Assembly (NCBI GenBank): GCA_900542615.1
Contig: UQOG01000006.1
Location: forward strand, 1-53,039
Direction of reading: 5' to 3'
Length of the DNA stretch: 53,039 nt
Source: an uncultured Eubacteriales bacterium
Lineage (GTDB): Bacteria > Bacillota > Clostridia > Christensenellales > CAG-138
Part shown: piece by piece, positions 33,095 through 40,150 of the stretch
Layout: each line of letters starts with the position of its first letter
How positions within the stretch are numbered: the stretch's first letter is position 1
Program-made: the position numbers and the translations under genes
Notes under the pieces: generated by a model
What the model was told of the DNA's origin: nothing
What the model saw: only the letters and a program-made list of their open reading frames with translations
Database searches by the model: none

Positions 33095-34180
33095 TCAGTC
33101 GCCAAAGCCTGTGCCCACATCCCGGGCCGCCCGGATAAGGGGATGGTCCGTGGGCAGGAACTTGGTTTTGCTGGCGGCCTCCTCTAGGGGCACCGCCACA
33201 ATGGCGCCGTTTTGCATGGCCACCATGTTGCCGTAGCGCTTTTCCATGATCAGCTGGGCTGCTCCCGTGCCGAACTGGGTGGCCAGCACCCGGTCGTAAG
33301 GGCAGGGCGGGCCCCCCCGCTGATAGTGCCCCGGGATGGTGACCCGGGTCTGCTGGCCGGTCAGGGACTGCAATTCCTTGGCGATGCGGTAGGATATGGT
33401 GGGATAGTCGCTCCGCTCCTTCAGCGCCCGGCGCTCATCCTCGGAAAGCAGGGCGTCTCCCTTGGCCACCGCCCCCTCCGCCACCGCCAGGATGGAATAA
33501 TGCCGGCCCTGGCGCTTGCGCCGCTCGATGGTCTCCGCCACGGATTCCAGGTCGTAGGGGATCTCCGGGATAAGGATCACGTCCGCTCCGCTGGCGATGC
33601 CCGCATGGAGGGTGAGCCAGCCCGCATCCCGGCCCATCAGCTCCACGATGAAGATCCGCCGGTGGGAGCTGGCGGTGGTGTGGATATAATCCATCACGTT
33701 GGTGGCAATATCCACCGCGCTTTGAAAGCCAAAGGTCATCTCCGTGCCATAGATGTCGTTATCGATGGTTTTCGGCAGGGTGATCACGTTCATGCCGGCG
33801 TCCATGAGCAGCTTGGCGCTCTTCTGGGTGCCGTTCCCTCCCATCACCACCACGCAGTCCAGGTTTAGCCGGGTATAGGTATCCAGCATAGCGGGCATCA
33901 TGTCGTTGCCGTCTGCATCCAAAATGGCCTGGCCGGGGATGTATTTCTGCCTGGATGTGCCCAGCAGCGTGCCGCCCACGCTAAGAATGCCGGAAAAATC
34001 CTTGGCCTCCATAAAGCGGTAATCGCTTTCCGCCAAGCCCCGGTATCCGTCGTACATGCCGAAGATCTCGATGTTCTCCACATATTGGGTCAGGGCCTTC
34101 CCCACGCCCCGTATGGCTGCGTTTAAGCCCTGACAATCCCCGCCGCTGGTGAGGATAGCTACCCGGGTCTTTCGCTTCAT
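33095..34180 (-). CDS. pfkA: 6-phosphofructokinase with GGNGT and PKTIDND motifs
   Basis: A 361-residue phosphofructokinase, the committed glycolytic step. TSGGDCQGLNAAIRG at the N terminus binds the phosphoryl donor, VVMGGNGTQ is the donor loop, PKTIDNDI holds the catalytic Asp, and ELMGRDAGWLT the sugar-phosphate site. In E. coli numbering the loop is GGDG104S; Gly at 104 points to ATP rather than pyrophosphate, but Asp103 is Asn and position 124 is Lys, as in the non-classical ATP and PPi clades. The donor is therefore uncertain. Start ATG 34180 follows AAGGAGGCGG. Probably not the only PFK of the organism (inference). Confidence 0.9.
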   Translation of the reverse strand: MKRKTRVAILTSGGDCQGLNAAIRGVGKALTQYVENIEIFGMYDGYRGLAESDYRFMEAKDFSGILSVGGTLLGTSRQKYIPGQAILDADGNDMMPAMLDTYTRLNLDCVVVMGGNGTQKSAKLLMDAGMNVITLPKTIDNDIYGTEMTFGFQSAVDIATNVMDYIHTTASSHRRIFIVELMGRDAGWLTLHAGIASGADVILIPEIPYDLESVAETIERRKRQGRHYSILAVAEGAVAKGDALLSEDERRALKERSDYPTISYRIAKELQSLTGQQTRVTIPGHYQRGGPPCPYDRVLATQFGTGAAQLIMEKRYGNMVAMQNGAIVAVPLEEAASKTKFLPTDHPLIRAARDVGTGFGD

Positions 34181-34410
34181 AAATGGACCGCCTCCTTGTC
34201 TGCTTGCTTCATCAAAGCCGGTCAATATATACCCGCTATGACGCTATAATAAGTATAGCATACCCGGCCCCTATGCAATAGCCCCTTCTTCCCGCCCCCT
34301 TGCCGTTTCATTCCAAACGGCGCCCCAGCCCGCCCCTTCTCCATCCTTTTCCCCCGCCCTGCCGCCTGGGGGGGTATTCCCGATATCTTTACAAAATCCT
34401 TCCTACCCTG

Positions 34411-34439
34411 TTGACAAGCGGCGAAGGCCGGCTTATAAT
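34411..34439 (+). promoter_or_regulatory. promoter of the ArsR / HMA / P-type ATPase operon
   Basis: TTGACA (34411-34416), 17-base spacer, TATAAT (34434-34439): a full consensus match. Directly downstream lies the operator at 34442-34461. A promoter this strong next to an operator fits tight repression by the ArsR protein. The rest of the 34181-34477 gap is pyrimidine-rich with no gene visible. Confidence 0.95.
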
Positions 34440-34441
34440 AT

Positions 34442-34461
34442 ATATGAACAATTGCTCATAT
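34442..34461 (+). promoter_or_regulatory. ArsR/SmtB-type operator
   Basis: ATATGAACAATTGCTCATAT is a 20-bp palindrome with a single mismatched pair, at the expected transcription start and 16 bases before the ArsR start codon. Sequence and symmetry (ATATGA..CAATTG..TCATAT) match the imperfect 12-2-12 style sites of ArsR/SmtB metal sensors. Bound repressor would block the promoter until metal arrives. Confidence 0.88.
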
Positions 34462-34477
34462 GAAAGGATGTTGTTCT

Positions 34478-34840
34478 ATGATCCATTACGACCAAACGCC
34501 CCAATGCGAATTTATCCACGCCCATCCGGAGCTGATCCAGCGGATCCAGCGAACCCTGCCGGACGAGGGGGTATTATGCGACCTGGCGGAGCTGTTCAAG
34601 GTATTCGGGGACTCCAGCCGGATCAAGCTGCTGCAGCTGCTCATGGAGGGAGAGCTTTGCGTATGCGACATGGCCCAGCTGCTGGGCATGAGCCCAAGCG
34701 CGGTATCCCATCAGCTGCGGGTGCTTAAGGCGGCGGACCTGGTGAAATTCCGCCGGGAGGGGAAGGCCGTGTTCTATTCCCTGGCGGACGACCACGTGCG
34801 CACCATCATCAGCAACGGCATGGAGCATGTGCTGGAATAA
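34478..34840 (+). CDS. ArsR/SmtB-family metal-sensing repressor (CadC-like)
   Basis: A 120-residue winged-helix repressor. LAELFKVFGDSSRIKLLQLLMEGELCVCDMAQLLGMSPSAVSHQLRVLKAADLV is the family core; C61-V-C63 in ELCVCD is the alpha3 metal site of CadC-type sensors of Cd, Pb and Zn. Additional Cys10 and Cys34 near the N terminus could complete a four-thiolate site. The alpha5 region has DDHVRTII with fewer ligands than zinc-specific CzrA. Start ATG 34478 has AAAGGATG upstream; an in-frame ATG at 34460 overlaps the operator. First gene of the metal-efflux operon. Confidence 0.92.
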   Translation: MIHYDQTPQCEFIHAHPELIQRIQRTLPDEGVLCDLAELFKVFGDSSRIKLLQLLMEGELCVCDMAQLLGMSPSAVSHQLRVLKAADLVKFRREGKAVFYSLADDHVRTIISNGMEHVLE

Positions 34841-34891
34841 CCCGGGCGGGGCCTATTTCAAAATGATGATCGTTTAAGGAGGAGCTCTCAG

Positions 34892-35110
34892 ATGCGGAAA
34901 ACCTTCATGATGGAAGAACTGGATTGCGCCAACTGCGCAGCCAAAATGGAAGCGGGCATTCAGCAAATTGACGGCGTGGAAAGCGCCAGCATCAGCTTCC
35001 TGACCCAAAAGCTCACCATCAGCGCCCCCGAGGAGCAGATGGAACGCATCCTACAGGAGGCGGCCAAGATCTGCCGCCGGATCGAACCGGATTGTCGGAT
35101 CCGCTTGTAG
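34892..35110 (+). CDS. stand-alone heavy-metal-associated (HMA) domain protein
   Basis: A 72-residue single HMA domain with the ferredoxin-like pattern and the metal-binding motif D-C-A-N-C-A near residue 11-16, followed by KMEAGIQQIDGVESASISFLTQKLTI. Such domains are normally the N terminus of Cd/Zn P-type ATPases; here it is separate and the ATPase that starts 25 bases downstream has none. It may act as a soluble metal chaperone delivering to the pump. Start ATG 34892 has GGAGGAG upstream. Confidence 0.9.
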   Translation: MRKTFMMEELDCANCAAKMEAGIQQIDGVESASISFLTQKLTISAPEEQMERILQEAAKICRRIEPDCRIRL

Positions 35111-35135
35111 GGATGGGGCGCGGGGGAAATCGGCT

Positions 35136-36983
35136 ATGACAAAGAAACAAAAGCGCATCGCCCTGCGGGTGGCCGTCAGCGGCCTGATGCTGGCGCTGGG
35201 ATATTTGGTCCCGGATGGACTCTCCCTGTATCTGTTTTTGCCGGCCTATGTGCTGATCGGTTACGACGTATTGTACCATGCCGGCCGGAACCTGTTTACC
35301 GGGCAGCTCTTCGATGAGAATTTCCTCATGTGCCTGGCCACCGTGGGCGCCCTGGCCACCGGGGATTATCCGGAAGCGGTGTTCGTGATGCTGTTTTACC
35401 AGGTGGGCAGCCTGTTTGAAAGCTACGCGGTGGGCCGTTCCCGGGCCTCCATCGCAGAGCTGATGAACATCCGGCCGGATATGGCTCGGGTGCTCCGGGA
35501 TGGGCAGCCCCAGGAGGTGGCCCCGGAGCAGGTGCAGGTGGGCGAGACCATCCTGGTGGCCCCCGGGGAACGGGTGCCCTTGGACGGGGTGGTGGCCCAG
35601 GGGGAAAGCGCCCTGGATACCAGCGCCCTGACCGGGGAGTCCCTTCCCCGGAACCTGGTTCCCGGGGACGAGGCCCTCAGCGGCTGCATCAACCAAAGCG
35701 GCCTTTTGGAGATCCGGGTCACCAAGCCCTTTGGCCAATCCACGGTGAACAAAATCCTGGAGATGGTGGAACATGCGGCCTCCAAAAAGGCCCGCACCGA
35801 AACCTTCATCACCCGCTTTGCCCGGTACTATACCCCCTGCGTGGTGGTATGCGCCCTGCTGCTGTGCCTGCTGCCGCCCCTTTTCACGGGCCAGCCCTTT
35901 GCCATCTGGCTCCGCCGGGCCCTGATCTTCCTGGTGGTGTCCTGCCCCTGCGCCCTGGTGATCTCCGTGCCCCTAGGGTTCTTCGGGGGCATCGGCGGCG
36001 CGTCCCGCCAGGGCATCCTCATCAAGGGCAGCAACTATTTGGAAGCCCTCTCCCACGCCCAAATTGTCGCCATGGATAAGACCGGTACCCTCACCCAGGG
36101 CCGCTTTTCCGTGCAGGCCTGCTACCCCGTTCCCGGCGTGGACCAGGCCGCCCTGCTGGAAGCCGCCGCCCTGGCGGAAAGCTACTCCTCCCATCCCATT
36201 GCCCAGTCCCTGCGGGAAGCCTGGGGCCAATCCCTCCAGGGCCATCAGGTGGAGCAGGTGCAGGAGCGCCCGGGGCATGGGGTGCGTGCCTTGGTAAACG
36301 GCGCCTGGGTTGCGGCCGGCAGCGAAGGCTATCTTGCTTCCCTGGGCTTCCGGCCGGAAGCTCAGGCCGGGCATGTGGGTACCCTGGTCCATGTGGCCCG
36401 GGGGGAAACCTATCTTGGGTATATCCACATCGCGGACCAGCTCAAGCCCGACGCCATCCAGGCCATCTCCGGGCTGCGGGCTGCCGGCGTAGAAAAGCTG
36501 GTGATGCTCACCGGGGATTCCACCCCCGTGGCCGCCCATATGGCCGCCCTGCTTGGGCTGGATGAATTTCACAGCGAACTTTTACCCGAGGATAAGGTGA
36601 CCTATATGGAAGCCCTGCGGGCCCAGCTCCACAAGGGCGCCCTGGTGTTCGTGGGGGACGGCATCAACGACGCCCCGGTGCTGGCCCAGGCGGATGTCGG
36701 AATCGCCATGGGGGGCCTGGGCAGCGACGCCGCCATCGAAGCCGCAGACGTGGTCATCATGGACGACCACCCCGCCCGGATCCCCGTGGCCATCTCCATC
36801 GCCCGCAGGACCATGGCCATCGTGTGGCAAAACATCGTGTTTGCCCTGGGGGTCAAGGCCATCGTATTGGTCATGGGCGCCCTGGGGGTCGCCACCATGT
36901 GGGAGGCCGTGTTTGCGGACGTAGGGGTATCCGTGATCGCCATCCTCAACTCCATGCGGGCTCTGCAATTGAAACACCGGTAG
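35136..36983 (+). CDS. cadA: P1B-type metal-transporting ATPase (Cd/Zn/Co type)
   Basis: A 615-residue P-type ATPase exporting soft divalent cations. Motifs in order: actuator loop LTGESLPRN, transmembrane metal site SCPCALV, phosphorylation site DKTGTLT, the P1B-specific HP motif SSHPIAQSL, and hinge GDGINDAPVLAQADVG. About eight helices are visible: two pairs before the actuator, one pair around CPC, and a C-terminal pair. CPC and the AxxVGVSVIAILNSMRAL C terminus point to the CadA/ZntA subgroup. It lacks the usual N-terminal HMA domain, which is encoded by the preceding gene. Translation start ATG 35136 with GGGG-rich site. A GC-rich hairpin follows. Confidence 0.94.
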   Translation: MTKKQKRIALRVAVSGLMLALGYLVPDGLSLYLFLPAYVLIGYDVLYHAGRNLFTGQLFDENFLMCLATVGALATGDYPEAVFVMLFYQVGSLFESYAVGRSRASIAELMNIRPDMARVLRDGQPQEVAPEQVQVGETILVAPGERVPLDGVVAQGESALDTSALTGESLPRNLVPGDEALSGCINQSGLLEIRVTKPFGQSTVNKILEMVEHAASKKARTETFITRFARYYTPCVVVCALLLCLLPPLFTGQPFAIWLRRALIFLVVSCPCALVISVPLGFFGGIGGASRQGILIKGSNYLEALSHAQIVAMDKTGTLTQGRFSVQACYPVPGVDQAALLEAAALAESYSSHPIAQSLREAWGQSLQGHQVEQVQERPGHGVRALVNGAWVAAGSEGYLASLGFRPEAQAGHVGTLVHVARGETYLGYIHIADQLKPDAIQAISGLRAAGVEKLVMLTGDSTPVAAHMAALLGLDEFHSELLPEDKVTYMEALRAQLHKGALVFVGDGINDAPVLAQADVGIAMGGLGSDAAIEAADVVIMDDHPARIPVAISIARRTMAIVWQNIVFALGVKAIVLVMGALGVATMWEAVFADVGVSVIAILNSMRALQLKHR

Positions 36984-37000
36984 CTCTCCCATTGCGCAAA

Positions 37001-37063
37001 GGCGCCGCCTGCTTCGGTCCCGGCCATGGTTTCCCCTGGCTGGGACGCCCCGCAGGCGGCGCC
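37001..37063. terminator. hairpin between convergent ATPase and MATE genes
   Basis: GGCGCCGCCTGC (37001-37012) pairs perfectly with 37052-37063 across a 39-base loop that itself has CCAGG-type pairing. The plus-strand sequence behind it is T-rich (GTGTGTTTGTTTCGTTT). Probably terminates the metal-efflux operon. Confidence 0.65.
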
Positions 37064-37088
37064 GTGTGTTTGTTTCGTTTGCCGGGCC

Positions 37089-38495
37089 TTATGCCTGGAC
37101 CAAATCCGCCTCCTGTAGCTCCGATTCCCCCTTATGCCGGGCCATAAGCCTTCGATACACCACAAAGTAAAAGGCCAGCTCCACCAGGAAGGTGACGATC
37201 CAGGAGACCGGATAGGACAGATACAGCATATTCAGGGTGCGGTTGGCGGCAAACAAGGTATAGATCCAGATGATCCGCAGGCCGCACGCGCCGCACAGCA
37301 CCACCACCATGGGGGTAAAGGAAGAACCCATTCCCCGCATGGAAGCCACCATCACGTCGATAAAGCCCATGAAGAAATATACGGTATTCACCATGAACAT
37401 CCGCTGTACGCCATAGTCCACTGCGGCGGGATCCGTAGGCAAATAGATCTCCAGCAGGAACCGGGACGCGGCCAGGAAGGCGGCGGACATGACGACGCCT
37501 ACCAAAAACACCACGCTTAAGCAGATCCAGGTGATCCGGTGGATCCGGTGGTATTGGCGGCCGCCCACATTTTGCCCCACAAAGGCCAGGGCCGCCTGGG
37601 AAATGGCATTCATGGCGGTGTAGATGAAGCCCTCCAGGTTGCTGGCGGCGGCGCTGCCCGCCATGGCCAGGGCGCCGAAGGAATTGATGGAGGACTGGAT
37701 CAAGACGTTTGAGATGGAGAACACCGTGCTTTGCAACCCCGCCGGCAAGCCGATCCGCAGGATGGCCCAAACCTTATCCGGCTTGAGGGCCAGCTGCTTG
37801 GGATGGAATTGAAGGCAGCCTTCCGTGCGCATCAGGCATAGGATGATCAGCCCGGCGGAAATGTACTGGGAGATCACCGTGGCGATGGCAACGCCCGCCA
37901 CCCCCAGGTGGAACCGGATCACCAGGAACAGGTTCAATATCACGTTGATCACCCCGGCGATGGATAGGTAATACAACGGCTGGCGGGTATTGCCCACCGC
38001 CCGCAGGATGGACGCGCCGAAGTTATAGACCATGCTGGCCGGGATGCTCAGGAAGAAGATGCGCAGATATAGGGCGGATTGCTCCAGCACCTCCGCAGGG
38101 GAATCCATCCACTCCAGAATGGTGCGGGAGGCGAAGAAGCCAAAGGTGCCCACGATCACGCCCAGAATCAGGCTCAGGGAAAAGGCCGTATGGATGGTCT
38201 CGCTTACTTCGGTGTAGTTTTTCGCCCCATAATGCTGGGCCACCGCCACGCTGACCCCCACGGACAAGCCCAGGAACAGGTTGACCGTCAGGTTCACCAG
38301 GCTGGAGGTGGAGCCCACCGCCGCCAACGCCGTACTGCTGGCGAACCGGCCCACTACGATAATATCCGCCGCGTTGTATAATAGCTGCAACAGCCCTGTG
38401 AAAATCAGGGGCAAGGAGTAGGCTATAATCTTTTTCAGAAGCGGCCCATGGCACATGTCCACTTCATACTTGCTTCGCTGCACCTGCTTATCCAA
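37089..38495 (-). CDS. MATE-family multidrug/organic cation exporter
   Basis: A 468-residue MATE transporter with twelve predicted helices in two six-helix bundles. The N half shows LLQLLYNAADIIVVGRFASSTALAAVG and GLSVGVSVAVAQHYGAKN; the C half shows SSINSFGALAMAGSAAASNLEGFIYTAMNAISQAALAFVGQNVG. This is the common clostridial NorM/DinF-like branch. The start is uncertain: TTG 38495 has GGAGG at 12 bases, ATG 38456 (MCHGPLL) has a poor site. The TTG start overlaps the apbE stop by 8 bases, implying coupling with apbE. Substrate unknown. Confidence 0.9.
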   Translation of the reverse strand: MDKQVQRSKYEVDMCHGPLLKKIIAYSLPLIFTGLLQLLYNAADIIVVGRFASSTALAAVGSTSSLVNLTVNLFLGLSVGVSVAVAQHYGAKNYTEVSETIHTAFSLSLILGVIVGTFGFFASRTILEWMDSPAEVLEQSALYLRIFFLSIPASMVYNFGASILRAVGNTRQPLYYLSIAGVINVILNLFLVIRFHLGVAGVAIATVISQYISAGLIILCLMRTEGCLQFHPKQLALKPDKVWAILRIGLPAGLQSTVFSISNVLIQSSINSFGALAMAGSAAASNLEGFIYTAMNAISQAALAFVGQNVGGRQYHRIHRITWICLSVVFLVGVVMSAAFLAASRFLLEIYLPTDPAAVDYGVQRMFMVNTVYFFMGFIDVMVASMRGMGSSFTPMVVVLCGACGLRIIWIYTLFAANRTLNMLYLSYPVSWIVTFLVELAFYFVVYRRLMARHKGESELQEADLVQA

Positions 38496-39474
38496 GGTTT
38501 AACCAAACCTCCATTTCTTCTGTATACATCGTACTTCCGTCCGCCAGGATGAAGAAGGCCTCCACCCCATAGGCCGCCGCCAGGGCAAGCCCCTCCTCCG
38601 CCCCCAGGGCGAAGCAGGCGGTGCTCAGGGCGTCCGCCAGCAGGCTGCTCTGGGCCAATATGCTGACGGATGCCACCCCGTTTTGTATGGGATATCCGGT
38701 GTGGGGATCCAGGATGTGATGGTACCGCACCCCATCCAGGTCGAACCCCCGCTCATACACGCCGCTGGTGACCAGGCTATAGCCGCTTGGCAGGGAAACG
38801 ACCCCCACCCCGCTGCCATACTGGCCTGCCGGGTCCTGTATAGCCACCTGCCAGGGGCCCCGGCGTTCGTTTTGTCCCAGGGCCTTTACATTTCCCCCGA
38901 TGTTGACCAGCGCGTCAGTAACGCCCCGGTCCGCTAAAAACGAAACCAGGGCATCTGCCACATATCCTTTTGCAATCCCCCCCAGGTCGATGGATTGTCC
39001 TTCCCCCAGGCGCACCCCCGCCGGGGCGATGGTCACCTGGGTATAATCCACCAGGGCGGCCGCCTCCGCCAGGGCCGCCGCCTCGGGCAGCGCCGGGGCC
39101 TCCGCCTTGAAATCCCACAGGGCGGAAGCCGGAGCAATGGTCACGTCAAACCAGCCGTGGCTGGCCTCGGATACTTCTTGCGCCATGGAAAGGATGGCCC
39201 GGGTTTCCTCGCTTACCGGCACCCTTTCCCCCTGGGCGTGGTTGAGCCGCCACACGTCGCTATCCTGGCGATTTTTGCTTAGCAGGGCCTCATAGCGGGC
39301 GCATTCCTGCAACGCCTCCTGCAGCACGGATTCCTTGCAGCGGCCCTGCAAGCTCACAAAGGTGTCAAAATAATAGCCCAGCGCCGTATTCCAGCGCGGG
39401 GCGCAGCCTCCCGAAGCAGCGGCAAAGGCAATTATAAGCGCAAAGGCTACGCTTCGCAATAGCTTTTTGACCAT
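38488..39474 (-). CDS. apbE: FAD:protein FMN transferase ApbE, lipoprotein form
   Basis: A 328-residue ApbE that attaches FMN from FAD to Thr/Ser of target proteins outside the membrane. The signal peptide ends ASGGC, making it a lipoprotein. Family features: GYYFDTFVSLQGRCKESVLQEALQECARYEALLSKNRQDSDVWRLN, SIDLGGIAKGYVADALV, VNIGGNVKALGQ, HHILDPHTGYPIQNGVASVSILA and ADALSTACFALGAEEGL. Start ATG 39474 has AGGA six bases upstream; the longer frame to 39711 lacks homology. Its likely substrate in this window is the DAVTNAT protein at 30521-31054, 7.5 kb away. Co-transcribed with the MATE gene. Confidence 0.95.
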   Translation of the reverse strand: MVKKLLRSVAFALIIAFAAASGGCAPRWNTALGYYFDTFVSLQGRCKESVLQEALQECARYEALLSKNRQDSDVWRLNHAQGERVPVSEETRAILSMAQEVSEASHGWFDVTIAPASALWDFKAEAPALPEAAALAEAAALVDYTQVTIAPAGVRLGEGQSIDLGGIAKGYVADALVSFLADRGVTDALVNIGGNVKALGQNERRGPWQVAIQDPAGQYGSGVGVVSLPSGYSLVTSGVYERGFDLDGVRYHHILDPHTGYPIQNGVASVSILAQSSLLADALSTACFALGAEEGLALAAAYGVEAFFILADGSTMYTEEMEVWLNLG

Positions 39475-39756
39475 ACACATTCCTAACATCCGTCGATCAA
39501 TATTAAGGTAGCATAAACGCCGAGGAAACACAAGCCCTTCCTGTGAAGAGAGCGGAACAGCGCACCTTTTTTCCCCGATTGTGGGTATCGGCTTTTTTCT
39601 AGGGTGTTTCGCATTTTTCTTCGGGGGATATCCTGCGCTTACGGCAAGCCCCCTCCATGCGCGGCGTTCCGCTCCATCCCTGCGGGCCGGCGGCCGTTTC
39701 CTTGTAACCACGCCGGCTCTGCGGGGTTGGAAAATAAAAAAACAATATATCGTGTA
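39475..39756. other. intergenic region between apbE and the livJ leader promoter
   Basis: The 354 bases between apbE and the leader ORF are divergent-promoter DNA. Bases 39475-39530 are A/T-rich and may contain the apbE promoter (TATGCT-like, no good -35). Bases 39540-39756 hold no recognisable gene or repeat. The only clear signal is the promoter at 39757-39785. Confidence 0.5.
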
Positions 39757-39785
39757 TTGACTTTTGTTTTTTCCTGTGCTATCAT
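39757..39785 (+). promoter_or_regulatory. promoter of the leader ORF and liv operon
   Basis: TTGACT (39757-39762), 17-base spacer, TATCAT (39780-39785): nearly consensus, and about 45 bases before the leader ORF start. This is the only good promoter between apbE and livJ, so liv transcription most likely starts here and must pass the attenuator at 40070-40117. Confidence 0.9.
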
Positions 39786-39828
39786 TGCCCCATCATTTAA
39801 TTTGGGGAAGCCGGAGAAAGGAGCAGCC

Positions 39829-40056
39829 ATGTACCAGTTCGCGTACGCCAATATGGCCCGTATGGATGCGCACAAGCGTGCGTCTCATGGTGCTGCTCGC
39901 ACTTCCGGCGCTTCTGCGCAGGTATATGTACTGGGCACCGCGCTTGCGGTGTCCATTCTTATTTGCGGGCTTGTAGGCATGGTACGCCTGCTCGGCCTGG
40001 TCATCCTGCTTAGCCTGCTGGTACATGAGCCTCCGCGCCGTCTAAGAACCCAATAA
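39829..40056 (+). CDS. Leu/Val/Ile-rich leader peptide, putative attenuator of livJHMGF
   Basis: A 75-codon ORF with a good ribosome site (AAAGGAG, 5 bases before ATG 39829). The first 30 residues are rich in Ala, Arg, His and Ser. Codons from 39922 to 40023 encode VYVLGTALAVSILICG then LVGMVRLLGLVILLSLLV, 21 of 34 residues being Leu, Val or Ile. Many use codons less favoured by the neighbours (GTA, CTT, ATT). The end, PPRRLRTQ, encodes bases 40035-40046 that can pair with 40074-40085. The tail resembles E. coli LeuL. It could instead be a small membrane protein with one or two helices; the RNA context favours a leader peptide. Confidence 0.7.
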   Translation: MYQFAYANMARMDAHKRASHGAARTSGASAQVYVLGTALAVSILICGLVGMVRLLGLVILLSLLVHEPPRRLRTQ

Positions 40057-40117
40057 ATCCATTGGTTCGTATACTTAGGCGGCGCCGTTCCAGGAACGGA
40101 GCCGCTTTTTAAGTATA
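40035..40117 (+). promoter_or_regulatory. attenuator: mutually exclusive antiterminator and terminator
   Basis: Terminator: 40079-40090 pairs with 40094-40105 (C85-C90 with G94-G99, one G/A mismatch, then GC pairs), followed by five T, with TATACTT/AAGTATA flanks (40070-40076 and 40111-40117). Antiterminator: 40035-40046 pairs with 40074-40085 over 12 bp with one G-U, using the terminator's 5' arm, and encloses a small AACCCAAT/ATTGGTT hairpin. A ribosome halted in the Leu/Val/Ile codons leaves 40035-40046 free; one at the stop codon (40054-40056) covers it. The pairings are read directly; the regulatory role is inferred. Confidence 0.75.
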
Positions 40118-40150
40118 AAGTTGCAATGAAAAAAAGGAGAAGGAAAAACC

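Noticed and set aside
39475..39711. 79-codon N-terminal extension of ApbE
   Set aside because: The signal peptide with lipobox begins at 39474, and the extension is basic, unstructured and unlike ApbE.
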